A stretch of DNA of 64,000 nt. Origin: Croceibacterium xixiisoli (GTDB lineage: Bacteria > Pseudomonadota > Alphaproteobacteria > Sphingomonadales > Sphingomonadaceae). Under the pieces are notes generated by a model. That model made no database searches, had not been told where the DNA came from, and was given only the letters and a program-made list of their open reading frames with translations. The DNA lies in the NCBI RefSeq assembly GCF_009827305.1, contig NZ_WTYJ01000002.1, positions 372,001 to 436,000 on the forward strand. Reading direction: 5' to 3'. The position numbers and the translations under genes are program-made. Shown here one piece after another: positions 55,865 through 64,000 of the stretch (positions are counted from its first letter, which is position 1; the number at the start of each line of letters is the position of its first letter).

Positions 55865-56950
55865 TCAGTGTTTGCCCTGCGTGCCCAGCATAGCCACCAG
55901 CTCCGCCTCCCGCCCGACGCCCAGCTTGTTGTAGATCGCCTTGATCTGCTGTCGCACCGTGCCTAGCGTCGCGCCGCGCTGATCGGCTATATCGGCGCGC
56001 GATACACCGGTGGAGAGGGCCAGGGTGATCTGAATCTCCGCCTCCGTCAGCCCCATCGCCCGTAGCCAGCCGCGCAGATCGGTCGAGGATTCCATCGGAT
56101 GGCGCAGCACCACGATGGCATGCGGGCGGAAACCGATGTTGGTTTCGGGCGGGTTGAAGGCATGGATCGTCGCCAGCAGCGGCTGACCCGCAGCGCGGCG
56201 GATGATCGCGGTCGCCTGATCGGTGCGGCGGGCGATCACGGCGTGGATCATGGCGTTGAGCGCAGCCTGATCGCGCTGATCCCCGCAGATGGGGCGGCCA
56301 TGCTTCATCTTCAGCGTATCCGAAGCGGCCAGCATAACATCGGCCGCCTGGGTCTGCGCCAGGCAGCGGCCGTGCCGGTCCAGAAACAGCACCGCCTTGC
56401 CGAGCACATCGAACGAACCAAGCAACAGCTTGCGGCTCTGCCCTTCCAGTGCGCTCTGCAGTTCCACCGCATGGCGTACATGCGGGATCAGCCGGGTAAA
56501 ATTGCGCCGTTCCTGCAGATTGCTCATCCCGTCAGCGGTGGAGCGCAGCGTGGCCAGGCCGACGAAGCCGGTATCGTCCTGCGCCACCACCGCCTGGCAG
56601 CCGTGGAACATGTCGAAGCGTTCGCAATAATCGAGATAGATATCCTGGCGCAATGTCTTGCGCGCTTCCGCATAATGGCCTTCGTGGCACAGTGTGTAGG
56701 GCGGGGTGCTGGTGCCGACAGCGATGCGGAAATTGATGTCCGGATCATAGCCGCCGACCTGTTCCAGCTCGGTCAGTTCCTGTGCGGAAAATCCGATGAC
56801 CCAGTTGAAATTGACATGCGCCGGGCCAACCCCGATCAGCTGGCCCCGTTCCGTGCCGGTCGCATGGGCCAGCGCATTCAGCGCGTCCATCCAGCTGCCA
56901 TCGCCCAGCGCCGCCCCATGCAGCAGCGCCCGAACCCCCTCGACCGTCAA
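55865..56950 (-). CDS. LuxR-type regulator with PAS-like sensor region
   Basis: 361 residues if TTG 56950 starts it; ATG 56890 is an alternative. The C-terminal HTH (about 295-355) reads GLTEAEIQITLALSTGVSRA, DIADQRGATLGTVRQQIKAI, then YNKLGVGREAELVAML. The N-terminal 280 residues resemble sphingomonad solitary LuxR regulators, with a PAS-like segment (GKAVLFLDRHGRCLAQTQAA). No AHL-binding Trp/Tyr pattern and no luxI gene nearby. The region just upstream lacks the 18-bp dyad found elsewhere. Confidence 0.88.
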   Translation of the reverse strand: MTVEGVRALLHGAALGDGSWMDALNALAHATGTERGQLIGVGPAHVNFNWVIGFSAQELTELEQVGGYDPDINFRIAVGTSTPPYTLCHEGHYAEARKTLRQDIYLDYCERFDMFHGCQAVVAQDDTGFVGLATLRSTADGMSNLQERRNFTRLIPHVRHAVELQSALEGQSRKLLLGSFDVLGKAVLFLDRHGRCLAQTQAADVMLAASDTLKMKHGRPICGDQRDQAALNAMIHAVIARRTDQATAIIRRAAGQPLLATIHAFNPPETNIGFRPHAIVVLRHPMESSTDLRGWLRAMGLTEAEIQITLALSTGVSRADIADQRGATLGTVRQQIKAIYNKLGVGREAELVAMLGTQGKH

Positions 56951-57102
56951 CCGACCTGTCCCATGCCTTGATACCCCCGCACCGTTAAAACCGGCGGATC
57001 TGGGCGGGTCAAGGGCCGCCGATGTTGCAATTTGTTGTATTTGATGTCGGCACGGCGATTGCCAGATCGGTGATGCCGATTAACCATATGCTTTGTAACT
57101 AT

Positions 57103-58098
57103 CTAGCCCAGAGCATGGGCTGAAAAATCATCCTGTTGTGGCTCTGCCGGCCCCACGCGCAGCCGCGCCTGGGCGGGGGGCGATCCGGGCAGCGGCAGGC
57201 GTTCCGCCAGCCGGGCCATGGCGCGCACGGCGGCGCGATCGGCCGGGCCGAGCCCGCGACCGACCAGCAGCAGGCGGGACCGGATATCGGCCGGCAACAT
57301 GTCGATCGCGGCGCGCACGAACATCCGCTGCATTGGGCGCAGCATGCGCGGCAGGATCGGCGCGGTGCGCATGGTATCGAGAAAATCGAGCAGAATGTCG
57401 GAAGGTTCGAGCGTGGTGCTGACCTGCGCCAGCATGAAATGCCATTGCGCCAGCGTCAGCGGCGGATTGTTCGCGCCATAGAGCCGGGCCGCCTTTTCCG
57501 CCTCGGCAAAGCCGCGCGATTTTTCCGCCGGGGTCAGCGGCGCGGCGAAGGCGGAATAGGCTTCGATGAAGCCGTAGGATGCGGTGGCCTGCACCCAGTC
57601 GAGCAGGCGGGAATTGTTGGCGAAATAGGGCGTCCCATCAGGCAGTGCACCGCGCACCTGGTCATGGCGGCGCACGACCCGGGCGATCATCTCCCGCGCG
57701 GCGCTCTGCGGGCCATAGACGGTCATCATTGCGGCGGCGCCGGTGCGGCGCAGGCGCAATACGGGATCGGTGCGGAAACTGCTGTGTTCCCATACGCCCG
57801 CGCGCACCGATGGTTCGGCCAGTTCCAGAATGACCGCCGCCACCCCGCCGATGAACAGCGTGACCGGATTGGCGAACACGCGCCAGCTGATGGAATCGCG
57901 CGGGGTCAGCGCCGGTTCGCCCGCAGGCTGCGAAAAATCGAACGCCATTCCGGGCGGCGGTTCCATCAGCCGGGTGATCGGGCCGGTGATCCGCCCGCTT
58001 ATTCCCCCTCCGATTTTGGCGCCGATCGGGCCGCCAATCCTGCCGCCAATACGACGGACGATGTTCCCGCCAGCTGCCAGCCGTCCGTTTCTGCCCAT
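57103..58098 (-). CDS. oxygenase MpaB-family (DUF2236) protein
   Basis: 331 residues from ATG 58098. A glycine-rich N-terminus (IGGRIGGPIGAKIGGGISGR) precedes the DUF2236 core: SISWRVFANPVTLFIGGVAA, AEPSVRAGVWEHSSFRTDPV, VRRHDQVRGALPDGTPYFAN, and LLDWVQATASYGFIEAYSAF. These match the b-type-heme oxygenases related to latex-clearing protein and MpaB, with His in RRHDQV a heme-ligand candidate. Substrate unknown. Confidence 0.87.
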   Translation of the reverse strand: MGRNGRLAAGGNIVRRIGGRIGGPIGAKIGGGISGRITGPITRLMEPPPGMAFDFSQPAGEPALTPRDSISWRVFANPVTLFIGGVAAVILELAEPSVRAGVWEHSSFRTDPVLRLRRTGAAAMMTVYGPQSAAREMIARVVRRHDQVRGALPDGTPYFANNSRLLDWVQATASYGFIEAYSAFAAPLTPAEKSRGFAEAEKAARLYGANNPPLTLAQWHFMLAQVSTTLEPSDILLDFLDTMRTAPILPRMLRPMQRMFVRAAIDMLPADIRSRLLLVGRGLGPADRAAVRAMARLAERLPLPGSPPAQARLRVGPAEPQQDDFSAHALG

Positions 58099-58207
58099 GC
58101 GCCTGTTCCCGTGATTGCCCCTGTCGAATTCCTGCAAGGCGCAAACTGTTTCACGCTTTTGGCGACAAGGCGAGCGACTGATACGTTCAAAACTGGTTCT
58201 AATCGGT

Positions 58208-59428
58208 TCAGCCCGGCCTTTTGCCCGTATGACGCCGGGCCAGCAGCAGCGGCCAGACCAGCGCGCCCAGCGCACAGGCCAGAATGGCCACGGCCAGCGC
58301 CACTTCGGGCCGCGCGCCGACCAGCCCGGTGGCCCAGGCAACCAGCGCGGCAAAGCCGAACTGGCTGGTGCCAACCACCGCCGATACGCTGCCCGTGCGG
58401 CTGGCATCCACGGCCAGCGCCCCGGCCATGGCATTGGTGGATACGAATCCGATGGAAGCGATGACGAAGAACAGCGGCACCAGGATGCCGGGCAATCCGC
58501 CCCATCCGGTCAGCGCCGCCGCCAGCAGGGCGAGGGCCGCCGCCAGCGCCATCAGCGCGCCGCCCAGCATCAGCCGGTCTGGCGCATGGCGGCCGAGCGC
58601 GCGGCGGTTGATTTGGGCGGAAAACATCAGCGCCAGCGCCATGGCGGCGAAGATCCAGCCGAACCACAGTTCCGAAATGCCATAGGCTTCGATGATCAGG
58701 AACGGCGCGGCGGTGATCCAGGCGAACTGCGCCGCAAAGTTCAGCCCATTGGTGATGACATAGCCCACGATCCGGCCATTGCCGAACACGGCGGCATAGG
58801 CGCGCAGCACCGATTCCTCGCGCGCGCGTTGGGCCACCGCTTCGGGCCGGGTTTCCGGCATGGCCAGCACCACGGCGAGCAGCAGGCTGCCGCCGAATAT
58901 CGCCAGCGCGCCGAACACCCCGCGCCAGCCGAAAAAGGTCGCGATCAGCCCGCCTGCAATCGGGGCGATCAGCGGGCCCAGGCTGCGTGCGGTCAAGAGC
59001 ATGGAAAAGGCGCGCGCCGCCTCCTGATGATCCAGCCGGTCGCGCACCATGGCCGACGATATCACCATGCCGGCACAGGCGCCGAGCGCCTGGACGAACC
59101 GCAGCGCGATCATCTGATCCATGCTCTGCGCCAGCAGGCAGCACAGCGTCGCCACCAGATAGAGCGCGGCCCCCGCCAGCATCACCGGCCGCCGCCCCAG
59201 CCGATCGGCCAGCGGACCATAGAACAGCTGACCCAGGCCAAGGCCGAGGAAATAGCCGGCCAGCGTATGCTGGGCCTGCGCCGTGCTGCCGCCCAGATCC
59301 TGCGCCAGCTGCGGCAGGGCCGGCAGATAGATGTCCCCGGTAACCGGGGGAAAGGTGGTCAGCGCGCAGGCCAGCACCAGAAAGCCGATGGCGGGCGGGG
59401 CGGATGATGATGGCGTGCGCGTGGTCAT
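58208..59428 (-). CDS. Bcr/CflA-family multidrug efflux transporter (MFS)
   Basis: 406 residues, twelve predicted membrane helices. TGDIYLPALPQLAQDLG near residue 30 is the Bcr/CflA hallmark; GPLADRLGRRPVMLAGAALY is MFS motif A. LRFVQALGACAGMVISSAMV and MLLTARSLGPLIAPIAGG are motifs B and C. A drug/proton antiporter of the DHA1 group. About 110 bp upstream of the DUF2236 gene on the same strand. Confidence 0.93.
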   Translation of the reverse strand: MTTRTPSSSAPPAIGFLVLACALTTFPPVTGDIYLPALPQLAQDLGGSTAQAQHTLAGYFLGLGLGQLFYGPLADRLGRRPVMLAGAALYLVATLCCLLAQSMDQMIALRFVQALGACAGMVISSAMVRDRLDHQEAARAFSMLLTARSLGPLIAPIAGGLIATFFGWRGVFGALAIFGGSLLLAVVLAMPETRPEAVAQRAREESVLRAYAAVFGNGRIVGYVITNGLNFAAQFAWITAAPFLIIEAYGISELWFGWIFAAMALALMFSAQINRRALGRHAPDRLMLGGALMALAAALALLAAALTGWGGLPGILVPLFFVIASIGFVSTNAMAGALAVDASRTGSVSAVVGTSQFGFAALVAWATGLVGARPEVALAVAILACALGALVWPLLLARRHTGKRPG

Positions 59429-59660
59429 GATCGCGCGGCTTTAGAACACGCGCGGGCAAAGGCCGCCAATGTTTTTGGCCGCCCGTTCAAAAGCGGCGCC
59501 CGCGTCACCGCCTTTCCCCATCCACCGCACCCCTCGGGCGCCTCATCCGCAGGACGATCCGCCCATCGGAAGCGCGGCACAATTGGCCGGAAGCTGCATT
59601 GCGGGGGTGGCGGCAGCGTGCTTCCCAGGTGGTCCGGGGGCGCCGGACAAGGAACGACAT

Positions 59661-59975
59661 ATGGTGTCGCACAAGCGGAAGATCGCTTCCACTGCATTGA
59701 TTTTACTGGGAACCGTCGGCCTGGGTGGTTGCGCCACCAAAGGCTATGTCAATGAACAGATCGCGACGGTGAACCAGCGGATCGAGGGGCTGGAAAGCCG
59801 CCTGCAGACCACTGACGGCACCGCCAAATCGGCGCTCAGCGAAGGGCAGGCCGCCCGGGCAGAGGCCCGTGCCGCTGCCGGGCAGGCGCAGAACAACGGC
59901 CAGCGGATCGACCAGCTCAACAGCCGGGTCGATGGCATAGAGCAGCGGATGACCCAGCGCCGGCCGCGCAACTGA
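59661..59975 (+). CDS. small coiled-coil lipoprotein
   Basis: 104 residues from ATG 59661 with AAGGA upstream. Type-II signal peptide MVSHKRKIASTALILLGTVG with lipobox LGGC, Cys24. The rest is a heptad-like helix (VNEQIATVNQRIEGLESRLQ, then GQRIDQLNSRVDGIEQRM) with an Ala-rich middle, as in Lpp-like or OmpA-linked lipoproteins. Likely an outer-membrane-anchored envelope protein. A basic end. Confidence 0.78.
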   Translation: MVSHKRKIASTALILLGTVGLGGCATKGYVNEQIATVNQRIEGLESRLQTTDGTAKSALSEGQAARAEARAAAGQAQNNGQRIDQLNSRVDGIEQRMTQRRPRN

Positions 59976-60022
59976 TGATCGAGGTTCGCGAAGGCAGGCG
60001 GGCTGGCGCTGCCCTGCACTGA

Positions 60023-60769
60023 ATGCATCCCTACTCGCATTCTCCCCGGCAGTCCCCCTCGTCGGTCCCTCTGCTTTCGCGGCACGTGCGGGTGCGGGTC
60101 GCCTTTCCCCTGCTGGTTGCAGTCCTGGCAGGGGCGATGTGGCCCGCATCTTCCCCCGCGGCGGACACTGCGCCGCAGTCGGGGATCGATGCGGCAGCAC
60201 GCGACACGCTTTCCCCCGCTGCGCGCCGGGTTGCCGACTGGATCGCGGCAGAGGGCGACAATGGCGCATTGCCCTATGCGGTGATCGACAAGCACGCGGC
60301 GCAATTGTTCATCTATGCCGCAGACGGCGAATTGCTGGCCCAGGCGCCGGTGCTGATCGGCGTAGCGGTGGGCGATGATGCCACCCCCGGTGTCGCGGGC
60401 AAAAGCCTGTCGCAACTGGGGCCGGCGGAAAAGACCACTCCGGCCGGGCGATATCTGGCCCGCTATGGCCGCGCCGTCGGCCGGCAACAGGTGCTGTGGG
60501 TCGATTACAGCACCTCGGTGGCGCTGCACCCGGTGCCGCCCGCCAACCGCCGCGAACGCAGGGCGCAGCGGCTGCAATCGCCCGATCCGGATGACAACCG
60601 CATCACCTTCGGCTGTATCAATGTGACCAATGCCTTCTACACCCGGCATATCCGCCCGCTGTTTCGCGGGAAGGGCGGGATAATCTACATCCTGCCGGAT
60701 ACGAAGCCGCTGGAAGATGTCTTCCCCAGGCTGCATCTGCAGGGCCTGCCGCCGCCGGCGGAAGACTGA
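60023..60769 (+). CDS. L,D-transpeptidase-like protein
   Basis: 248 residues with a hydrophobic N-terminal segment (VAFPLLVAVLAGAMWPASSP) after a basic stretch. The YkuD-type core begins PYAVIDKHAAQLFIYAADGE. The active-site region reads ALHPVP, then DNRITFGCINVTNAFY after about 25 residues, matching the His...Cys spacing, but the usual S/T-x-G-C motif has Thr-Phe-Gly-Cys. It would crosslink peptidoglycan or attach proteins to it. The preceding gene is a small lipoprotein 48 bp away. Confidence 0.8.
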   Translation: MHPYSHSPRQSPSSVPLLSRHVRVRVAFPLLVAVLAGAMWPASSPAADTAPQSGIDAAARDTLSPAARRVADWIAAEGDNGALPYAVIDKHAAQLFIYAADGELLAQAPVLIGVAVGDDATPGVAGKSLSQLGPAEKTTPAGRYLARYGRAVGRQQVLWVDYSTSVALHPVPPANRRERRAQRLQSPDPDDNRITFGCINVTNAFYTRHIRPLFRGKGGIIYILPDTKPLEDVFPRLHLQGLPPPAED

Positions 60770-60824
60770 CGGTCAGGGCGCGTTTGCGCCGCTGCGCAGC
60801 TTGATCGGGAACAGCGAGCCCAGC

Positions 60825-61955
60825 CTATCCCGCTACGTTCTGGCGGTAGTTCTCCGCCGCGCGCGCCACGGCATCGGGGTTGATGTCGAAACCCAGTCCG
60901 GGGGCGGTCAGCAAAGGCAGCGTGCCTTCCTGCAGCCGCAGGTCAGGGCCGGTGATGATATCTTCGGCAAGGAAGTGGTTCATGTACTGATTGCCGTCGT
61001 CCAGATTGGCGATCACCGCCCCGGCATGCAGCGTGGCACAGGTGGAAATGCCGCTTTCGTACAGGCCGTGCAGGCACAGATTGACGCCTGCTGCCCCGGC
61101 AATTGCCGCGCATTGCAGGAAACGGGAAAAACCCCCGGTCTCATGCAGGCCGATCACCACCAGATCGGCTGCACCAGCGGCGCACAATTGCGCGACGTCG
61201 CCGGGGGTATAGGCGATCTGGTCCGCCGCCACGGGGATCGGGCTGTGCGCGCGGACCGCCGCCAGCGCAGTCAGGCTGCCGCGTGGTGTCGGCTGTTCGA
61301 TGAATTCCACATCATAGGGCGCCATAGCGGCGATCATCCGCCGCGCGGTCAGCACGTCCCAGGCTTCATTGGCGTCGATCCGCAGGCGGCGGTCGCCGAT
61401 GGCGCCGCGCACCTGGCGCACGATATCCCGATCCAGTGCATCGCCGCGCCCGACCTTCACATAGATCACCTGGCACCCGGCCTCGACCCAGCGTGCCGCG
61501 TCGCGTGCGATCTCTTCCGGGGAATGGCCCTGCGGAAACCCGAAATATTGCAGGTGGTCACGCTGGGCCCCGCCGATCAGCGCGTGAACCGGTCGCCCCG
61601 CAGCCTTGCCCGAAATATCCCACAAGGCCATGTCGATCCCGGCCAGCAGGGTGGCGGCGAAACGAATGTCGGCCAGATTGCCGCGTGATGCGAACAGCTG
61701 CTGATAAATATCGGCCAGAATGGCATTTATGCTCAGCGGATCTCGCCCGATCGCGACATCTGCCGCCGCGCGGATCAAATCCAGCGTGGCGTCGGCGCGG
61801 GCCATGGCCATGACTTCGCCATAACCGATGATCCCTTCATCCGTGTTTATTTCGATCAGCACGCATTCGGCGGCGTGCAGCACACCCTGTGCCCAATGGT
61901 ACGGCTGGCGGAACGGCAGCCGCAGCGGCGTGGAGACGATGCTGCGGATCTTCAC
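60825..61955 (-). CDS. mandelate racemase/muconate lactonizing-type enzyme
   Basis: 376 residues of the enolase superfamily. N-terminal capping domain: RLPFRQPYHWAQGV, then EVMAMARADATLDLIRAA. Barrel residues: Lys in GCQVIYVKVGRGDA, metal ligands Asp (IDANEAW), Glu (EFIEQPT), Asp (PVAADQIAY). The last catalytic base seems to be His in VNLCLHGLYESGI, as in mandelate racemase-type members, not the Lys of muconate enzymes. Substrate unknown. Its start overlaps the phosphodiesterase stop by four bases, so they are co-translated. Confidence 0.9.
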   Translation of the reverse strand: MKIRSIVSTPLRLPFRQPYHWAQGVLHAAECVLIEINTDEGIIGYGEVMAMARADATLDLIRAAADVAIGRDPLSINAILADIYQQLFASRGNLADIRFAATLLAGIDMALWDISGKAAGRPVHALIGGAQRDHLQYFGFPQGHSPEEIARDAARWVEAGCQVIYVKVGRGDALDRDIVRQVRGAIGDRRLRIDANEAWDVLTARRMIAAMAPYDVEFIEQPTPRGSLTALAAVRAHSPIPVAADQIAYTPGDVAQLCAAGAADLVVIGLHETGGFSRFLQCAAIAGAAGVNLCLHGLYESGISTCATLHAGAVIANLDDGNQYMNHFLAEDIITGPDLRLQEGTLPLLTAPGLGFDINPDAVARAAENYRQNVAG

Positions 61956-63430
61956 GGGCGGCGTTCCGGTGATCCCGCCGCAGCGCCGGTCGAGGCATGG
62001 GCCGGCGCAGGCGCCTGCGTGAACACCGGCAGCGCGGCCTGTCGTGCGTCGCGCAGGCTGACGCCCAGCGCCTGTGCCACGGTCGGGGCGATCTGGCGGA
62101 TATCGATCCGGCCGAGATTCTGCCCGGCGCGAATGCCGCTGCCGGTGATGAAGAAGGCCGCATCCATCTGCCGATTGTCCGGCAGATAGCCATGCACGCC
62201 GACAGGGGCGGCCATGGATTGCACCAGATCGCCGGCCAATGCGCCGCCCACCACCGTGCCGCTCTGCATCTGCACCACGAAGCTGGCACCGGTGTAGCCT
62301 TCCAGCGCGGCGATATCCTGCCCTTCGATAATCCGGGCGATCCCATTGGCGGGGTCAGCGGCAAGCCGGCCCAGCACTTCGCGCACGCGGCGTCGGGTCG
62401 CCTCGTCCCCAGGATCGCGCAGCATGATCGCCGCATCCGATGCTGCCCAGATATCGGCCTGCCAGTCGGTAATGCGCGCCGCCCGCCCATTGCCACTCGG
62501 CGTCACCGTGATCAGCCCGGCTTCGATCAGCGGAATCCTCAGATTGAGCCGTTTGGTGGCCGGGGCCTGGCCGTGGTCTGACACGACCACCAGCACGCTG
62601 TCCGGATCCACCGCCTTGGTGGCAGACCACAATTGCCCGATCAGCATGTCCACGTCTTGCGCGGCGCGGTTCGCCTGCGGGCTGAAGGGGGCGTGTTCAT
62701 GCGCCTCCACATCCACGGCGGACAAATGCAGGGTCAGGAACTGCGGGCGATAACGGCGCAGGATTTCCACCGCGTAACGCACGCGGGTGGCGTCATAATC
62801 GTCGGTGCGGAAATCGATCCCGTTGTAGGGGCCCAAATCACGCTCCAGTGCGGCCAGCAGACCGGCCGGGCGTGCCGCGCTGCCGATTGCCTTGCGATTT
62901 TCATCGTCCCAAGGCGAAGGCTGGTACCGGGGAATGTCGTAGTGCACGGCCGTGCCGCCCACGGTCGAAAGCTGGTCGACATTGGCCGTGATCAGCCCCG
63001 CACGCGCGGCTGCATGCCACAGCGTGTCGGTCTTCACATCGGCATCATAGAGATAGAGCCCGCCGGCGGTGTTGCGGTCGGCCGGTTCGAAGCGTTCATT
63101 GTTCAGCACGCCGTGTTGCGCCGGGCTGGTGCCGGTCATCAGCGTGACCGCGCTGGGCCAGGATACCGTGGGGGCAATTCCCCGCGCGCCTTCGGCGTGA
63201 CTGCCTTCAGCCATGATCGCGCGCAGATTGGGCATGGACAGGCCGCGCTGTTCGGCTTGCGTCACATATTCCGGGTTCATCCCGTCGATGCTGACCATCA
63301 CCACCGTGCGGGCCTGGGCCGGGGCGGTCGCGGTGATGGTGCCGCTTGCCGCCAGGCCAGCCAGCAGGAAAGCGGCGAAGGTCCGCCGGCCGCGAAGGGG
63401 GATTGGGCGAAGGGGGGAGGATTTAGACAT
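61952..63430 (-). CDS. alkaline phosphatase-superfamily (NPP-type) phosphodiesterase
   Basis: 492 residues from ATG 63430 with AGGA upstream; the open frame extends further 5' without coding character. An N-terminal signal peptide (RRTFAAFLLAGLAASGTITA, cleavage near AQA). Metal and nucleophile motifs: VVMVSIDGMNPEYV (Asp), GIAPTVSWPSAVTLMTGTSP (nucleophile Thr), LHLSAVDVEAHEHAPF and VLVVVSDHGQAP. An exported enzyme hydrolysing phosphate mono- or diesters. It has a tandem paralogue directly upstream. Confidence 0.92.
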   Translation of the reverse strand: MSKSSPLRPIPLRGRRTFAAFLLAGLAASGTITATAPAQARTVVMVSIDGMNPEYVTQAEQRGLSMPNLRAIMAEGSHAEGARGIAPTVSWPSAVTLMTGTSPAQHGVLNNERFEPADRNTAGGLYLYDADVKTDTLWHAAARAGLITANVDQLSTVGGTAVHYDIPRYQPSPWDDENRKAIGSAARPAGLLAALERDLGPYNGIDFRTDDYDATRVRYAVEILRRYRPQFLTLHLSAVDVEAHEHAPFSPQANRAAQDVDMLIGQLWSATKAVDPDSVLVVVSDHGQAPATKRLNLRIPLIEAGLITVTPSGNGRAARITDWQADIWAASDAAIMLRDPGDEATRRRVREVLGRLAADPANGIARIIEGQDIAALEGYTGASFVVQMQSGTVVGGALAGDLVQSMAAPVGVHGYLPDNRQMDAAFFITGSGIRAGQNLGRIDIRQIAPTVAQALGVSLRDARQAALPVFTQAPAPAHASTGAAAGSPERRP

Positions 63431-63486
63431 GATGATCCTGTGGAGAGGCCGTGTGGCAATCGAATGAAACAGGGCGGTATGGGGGC

Positions 63487-64000
63487 TCAGCGTGTGGCTG
63501 CCACGGGCAGGGCGGGCTGATCGGCATCCTTCAGCGTCACGCCCATCACCCGCGCCAGCGTGGGGGCAATCTGGCGCATGTCGACCACGCCCAGATCGCG
63601 CCCGGCGGCAATGCCGGTGCCCTTGATGAAGAAGCTGGCGTCCATTCCGGGCGTGCCGGGCAGATAGCCGTGATGGCCGCGCGTGGTCGGGAAGGTGGTC
63701 ACCTGTTCGCCCAGATACATGCCGCCGATCACCGTGCCCGGCTGCATGTCGATCACGAATTGCGCGCCAGGCCAACCCCCGAGTGCTTCCACCTCTTCCC
63801 CTTCGATCACGCGGGCGATGCCATTGGCCGGATCGGCCGCCAGCCGGTGCAGCAGCGCGGCCACCTGGGCGCGGGTGGCGGCATCCCCCGGATCGGTCAA
63901 TTTGATGGCCTGGCCCCAGACATCCAGCTTGCGGTCGGTCACCTTGACCGCGCGGCCCGGTACCGGTTCCTTGATCGTGATCAGCCCGGCGGCGACCAGC
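63487..64000 (-). CDS. second phosphodiesterase paralogue (5' end missing)
   Basis: The frame is open to the right edge, so only the C-terminal 170 residues are seen. It aligns closely with the preceding gene's end: LAADPANGIARVIEGEEVEA against LAADPANGIARIIEGQDIAA, then GYLPGTPGMDASFFIKGTGI against GYLPDNRQMDAAFFITGSGI, and DMRQIAPTLARVMGVTLKDA against DIRQIAPTVAQALGVSLRDA. It is a tandem duplicate. The catalytic motifs lie outside the window. Confidence 0.9.
   Translation of the reverse strand, partial: LVAAGLITIKEPVPGRAVKVTDRKLDVWGQAIKLTDPGDAATRAQVAALLHRLAADPANGIARVIEGEEVEALGGWPGAQFVIDMQPGTVIGGMYLGEQVTTFPTTRGHHGYLPGTPGMDASFFIKGTGIAAGRDLGVVDMRQIAPTLARVMGVTLKDADQPALPVAATR

Overview
The window is a high-GC chromosomal segment. 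It most resembles a sphingomonad (Alphaproteobacteria, order Sphingomonadales). This is inferred from codon style, a LOV-HWE blue-light kinase of the Erythrobacter type, a HasI/HasS/HasR-like heme cassette, the RNase H-like and small hydrophilic proteins typical of that order, and the low use of -35/-10-like AT-rich DNA. No rRNA, phage, integrase, transposase or CRISPR array was seen. The window is cut inside a gene at both ends: an RND outer-membrane factor on the left and a phosphodiesterase on the right.

Left part (1-34 kb). After the efflux outer-membrane factor come a BCCT betaine/choline transporter, a YdeP-type molybdopterin oxidoreductase, a large Ig-domain lipoprotein and a short LuxR-type regulator. 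Two copies of a roughly 150-bp REPIN-like element (5651-5799, 8992-9143) flank the last two genes. On the minus strand (17.4 to 9.9 kb) lies a heme/iron uptake locus: ECF sigma, FecR-type anti-sigma, an STN-domain TonB receptor carrying an amber codon and two frameshifts, heme oxygenase, a DUF454 protein and TonB. A Fur-like palindrome precedes the sigma gene. Next come a sulfotransferase, an RNase H-like protein, a DoxX-like protein, a LOV histidine kinase with its response regulator, an FAD monooxygenase, an SDR enzyme, YaaA, a large autotransporter, a catalase-like protein, glutamate dehydrogenase, and small XRE and MarR regulators. A tRNA-Val(TAC) stands at 34743-34818.

Central part (35-52 kb). 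This is a complete Ter (tellurite/stress) island. A TelA-like and an XpaC-like gene are on the plus strand. An eleven-gene minus-strand run follows, read as TerZ, a double-TerD (TerA-like) protein, DUF475/TerC-like, TerD, TerD, a TerD-trypsin-like protease fusion, PRTase-TRSP, HAD phosphatase, StiP-type PRTase, CitE-like aldolase and AIM24. Several stop/start overlaps imply translational coupling. Divergent from TerZ is a 1526-residue SF1 helicase with a C-terminal PD-(D/E)XK nuclease, and facing that is an ATP-grasp enzyme. Together these are a sensing/export layer (TerD, DUF475, TelA), a biosynthetic module (ATP-grasp, CitE-like, two PRTases, HAD) and a DNA-processing arm. The protease fusion is the least familiar component and the best candidate for something new.

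Right part (52-64 kb). UppP, NhaA, an outer-membrane barrel protein, a second LuxR-type regulator, a DUF2236 oxygenase, a Bcr/CflA transporter, a small lipoprotein, an L,D-transpeptidase-like protein, an enolase-superfamily enzyme and two tandem paralogous alkaline-phosphatase-superfamily phosphodiesterases. An 18-bp dyad (centre CCAGCTGG or CCATCTGG) occurs 107-155 bp upstream of the short LuxR gene, nhaA and the outer-membrane protein gene, suggesting a shared regulon across about 46 kb.
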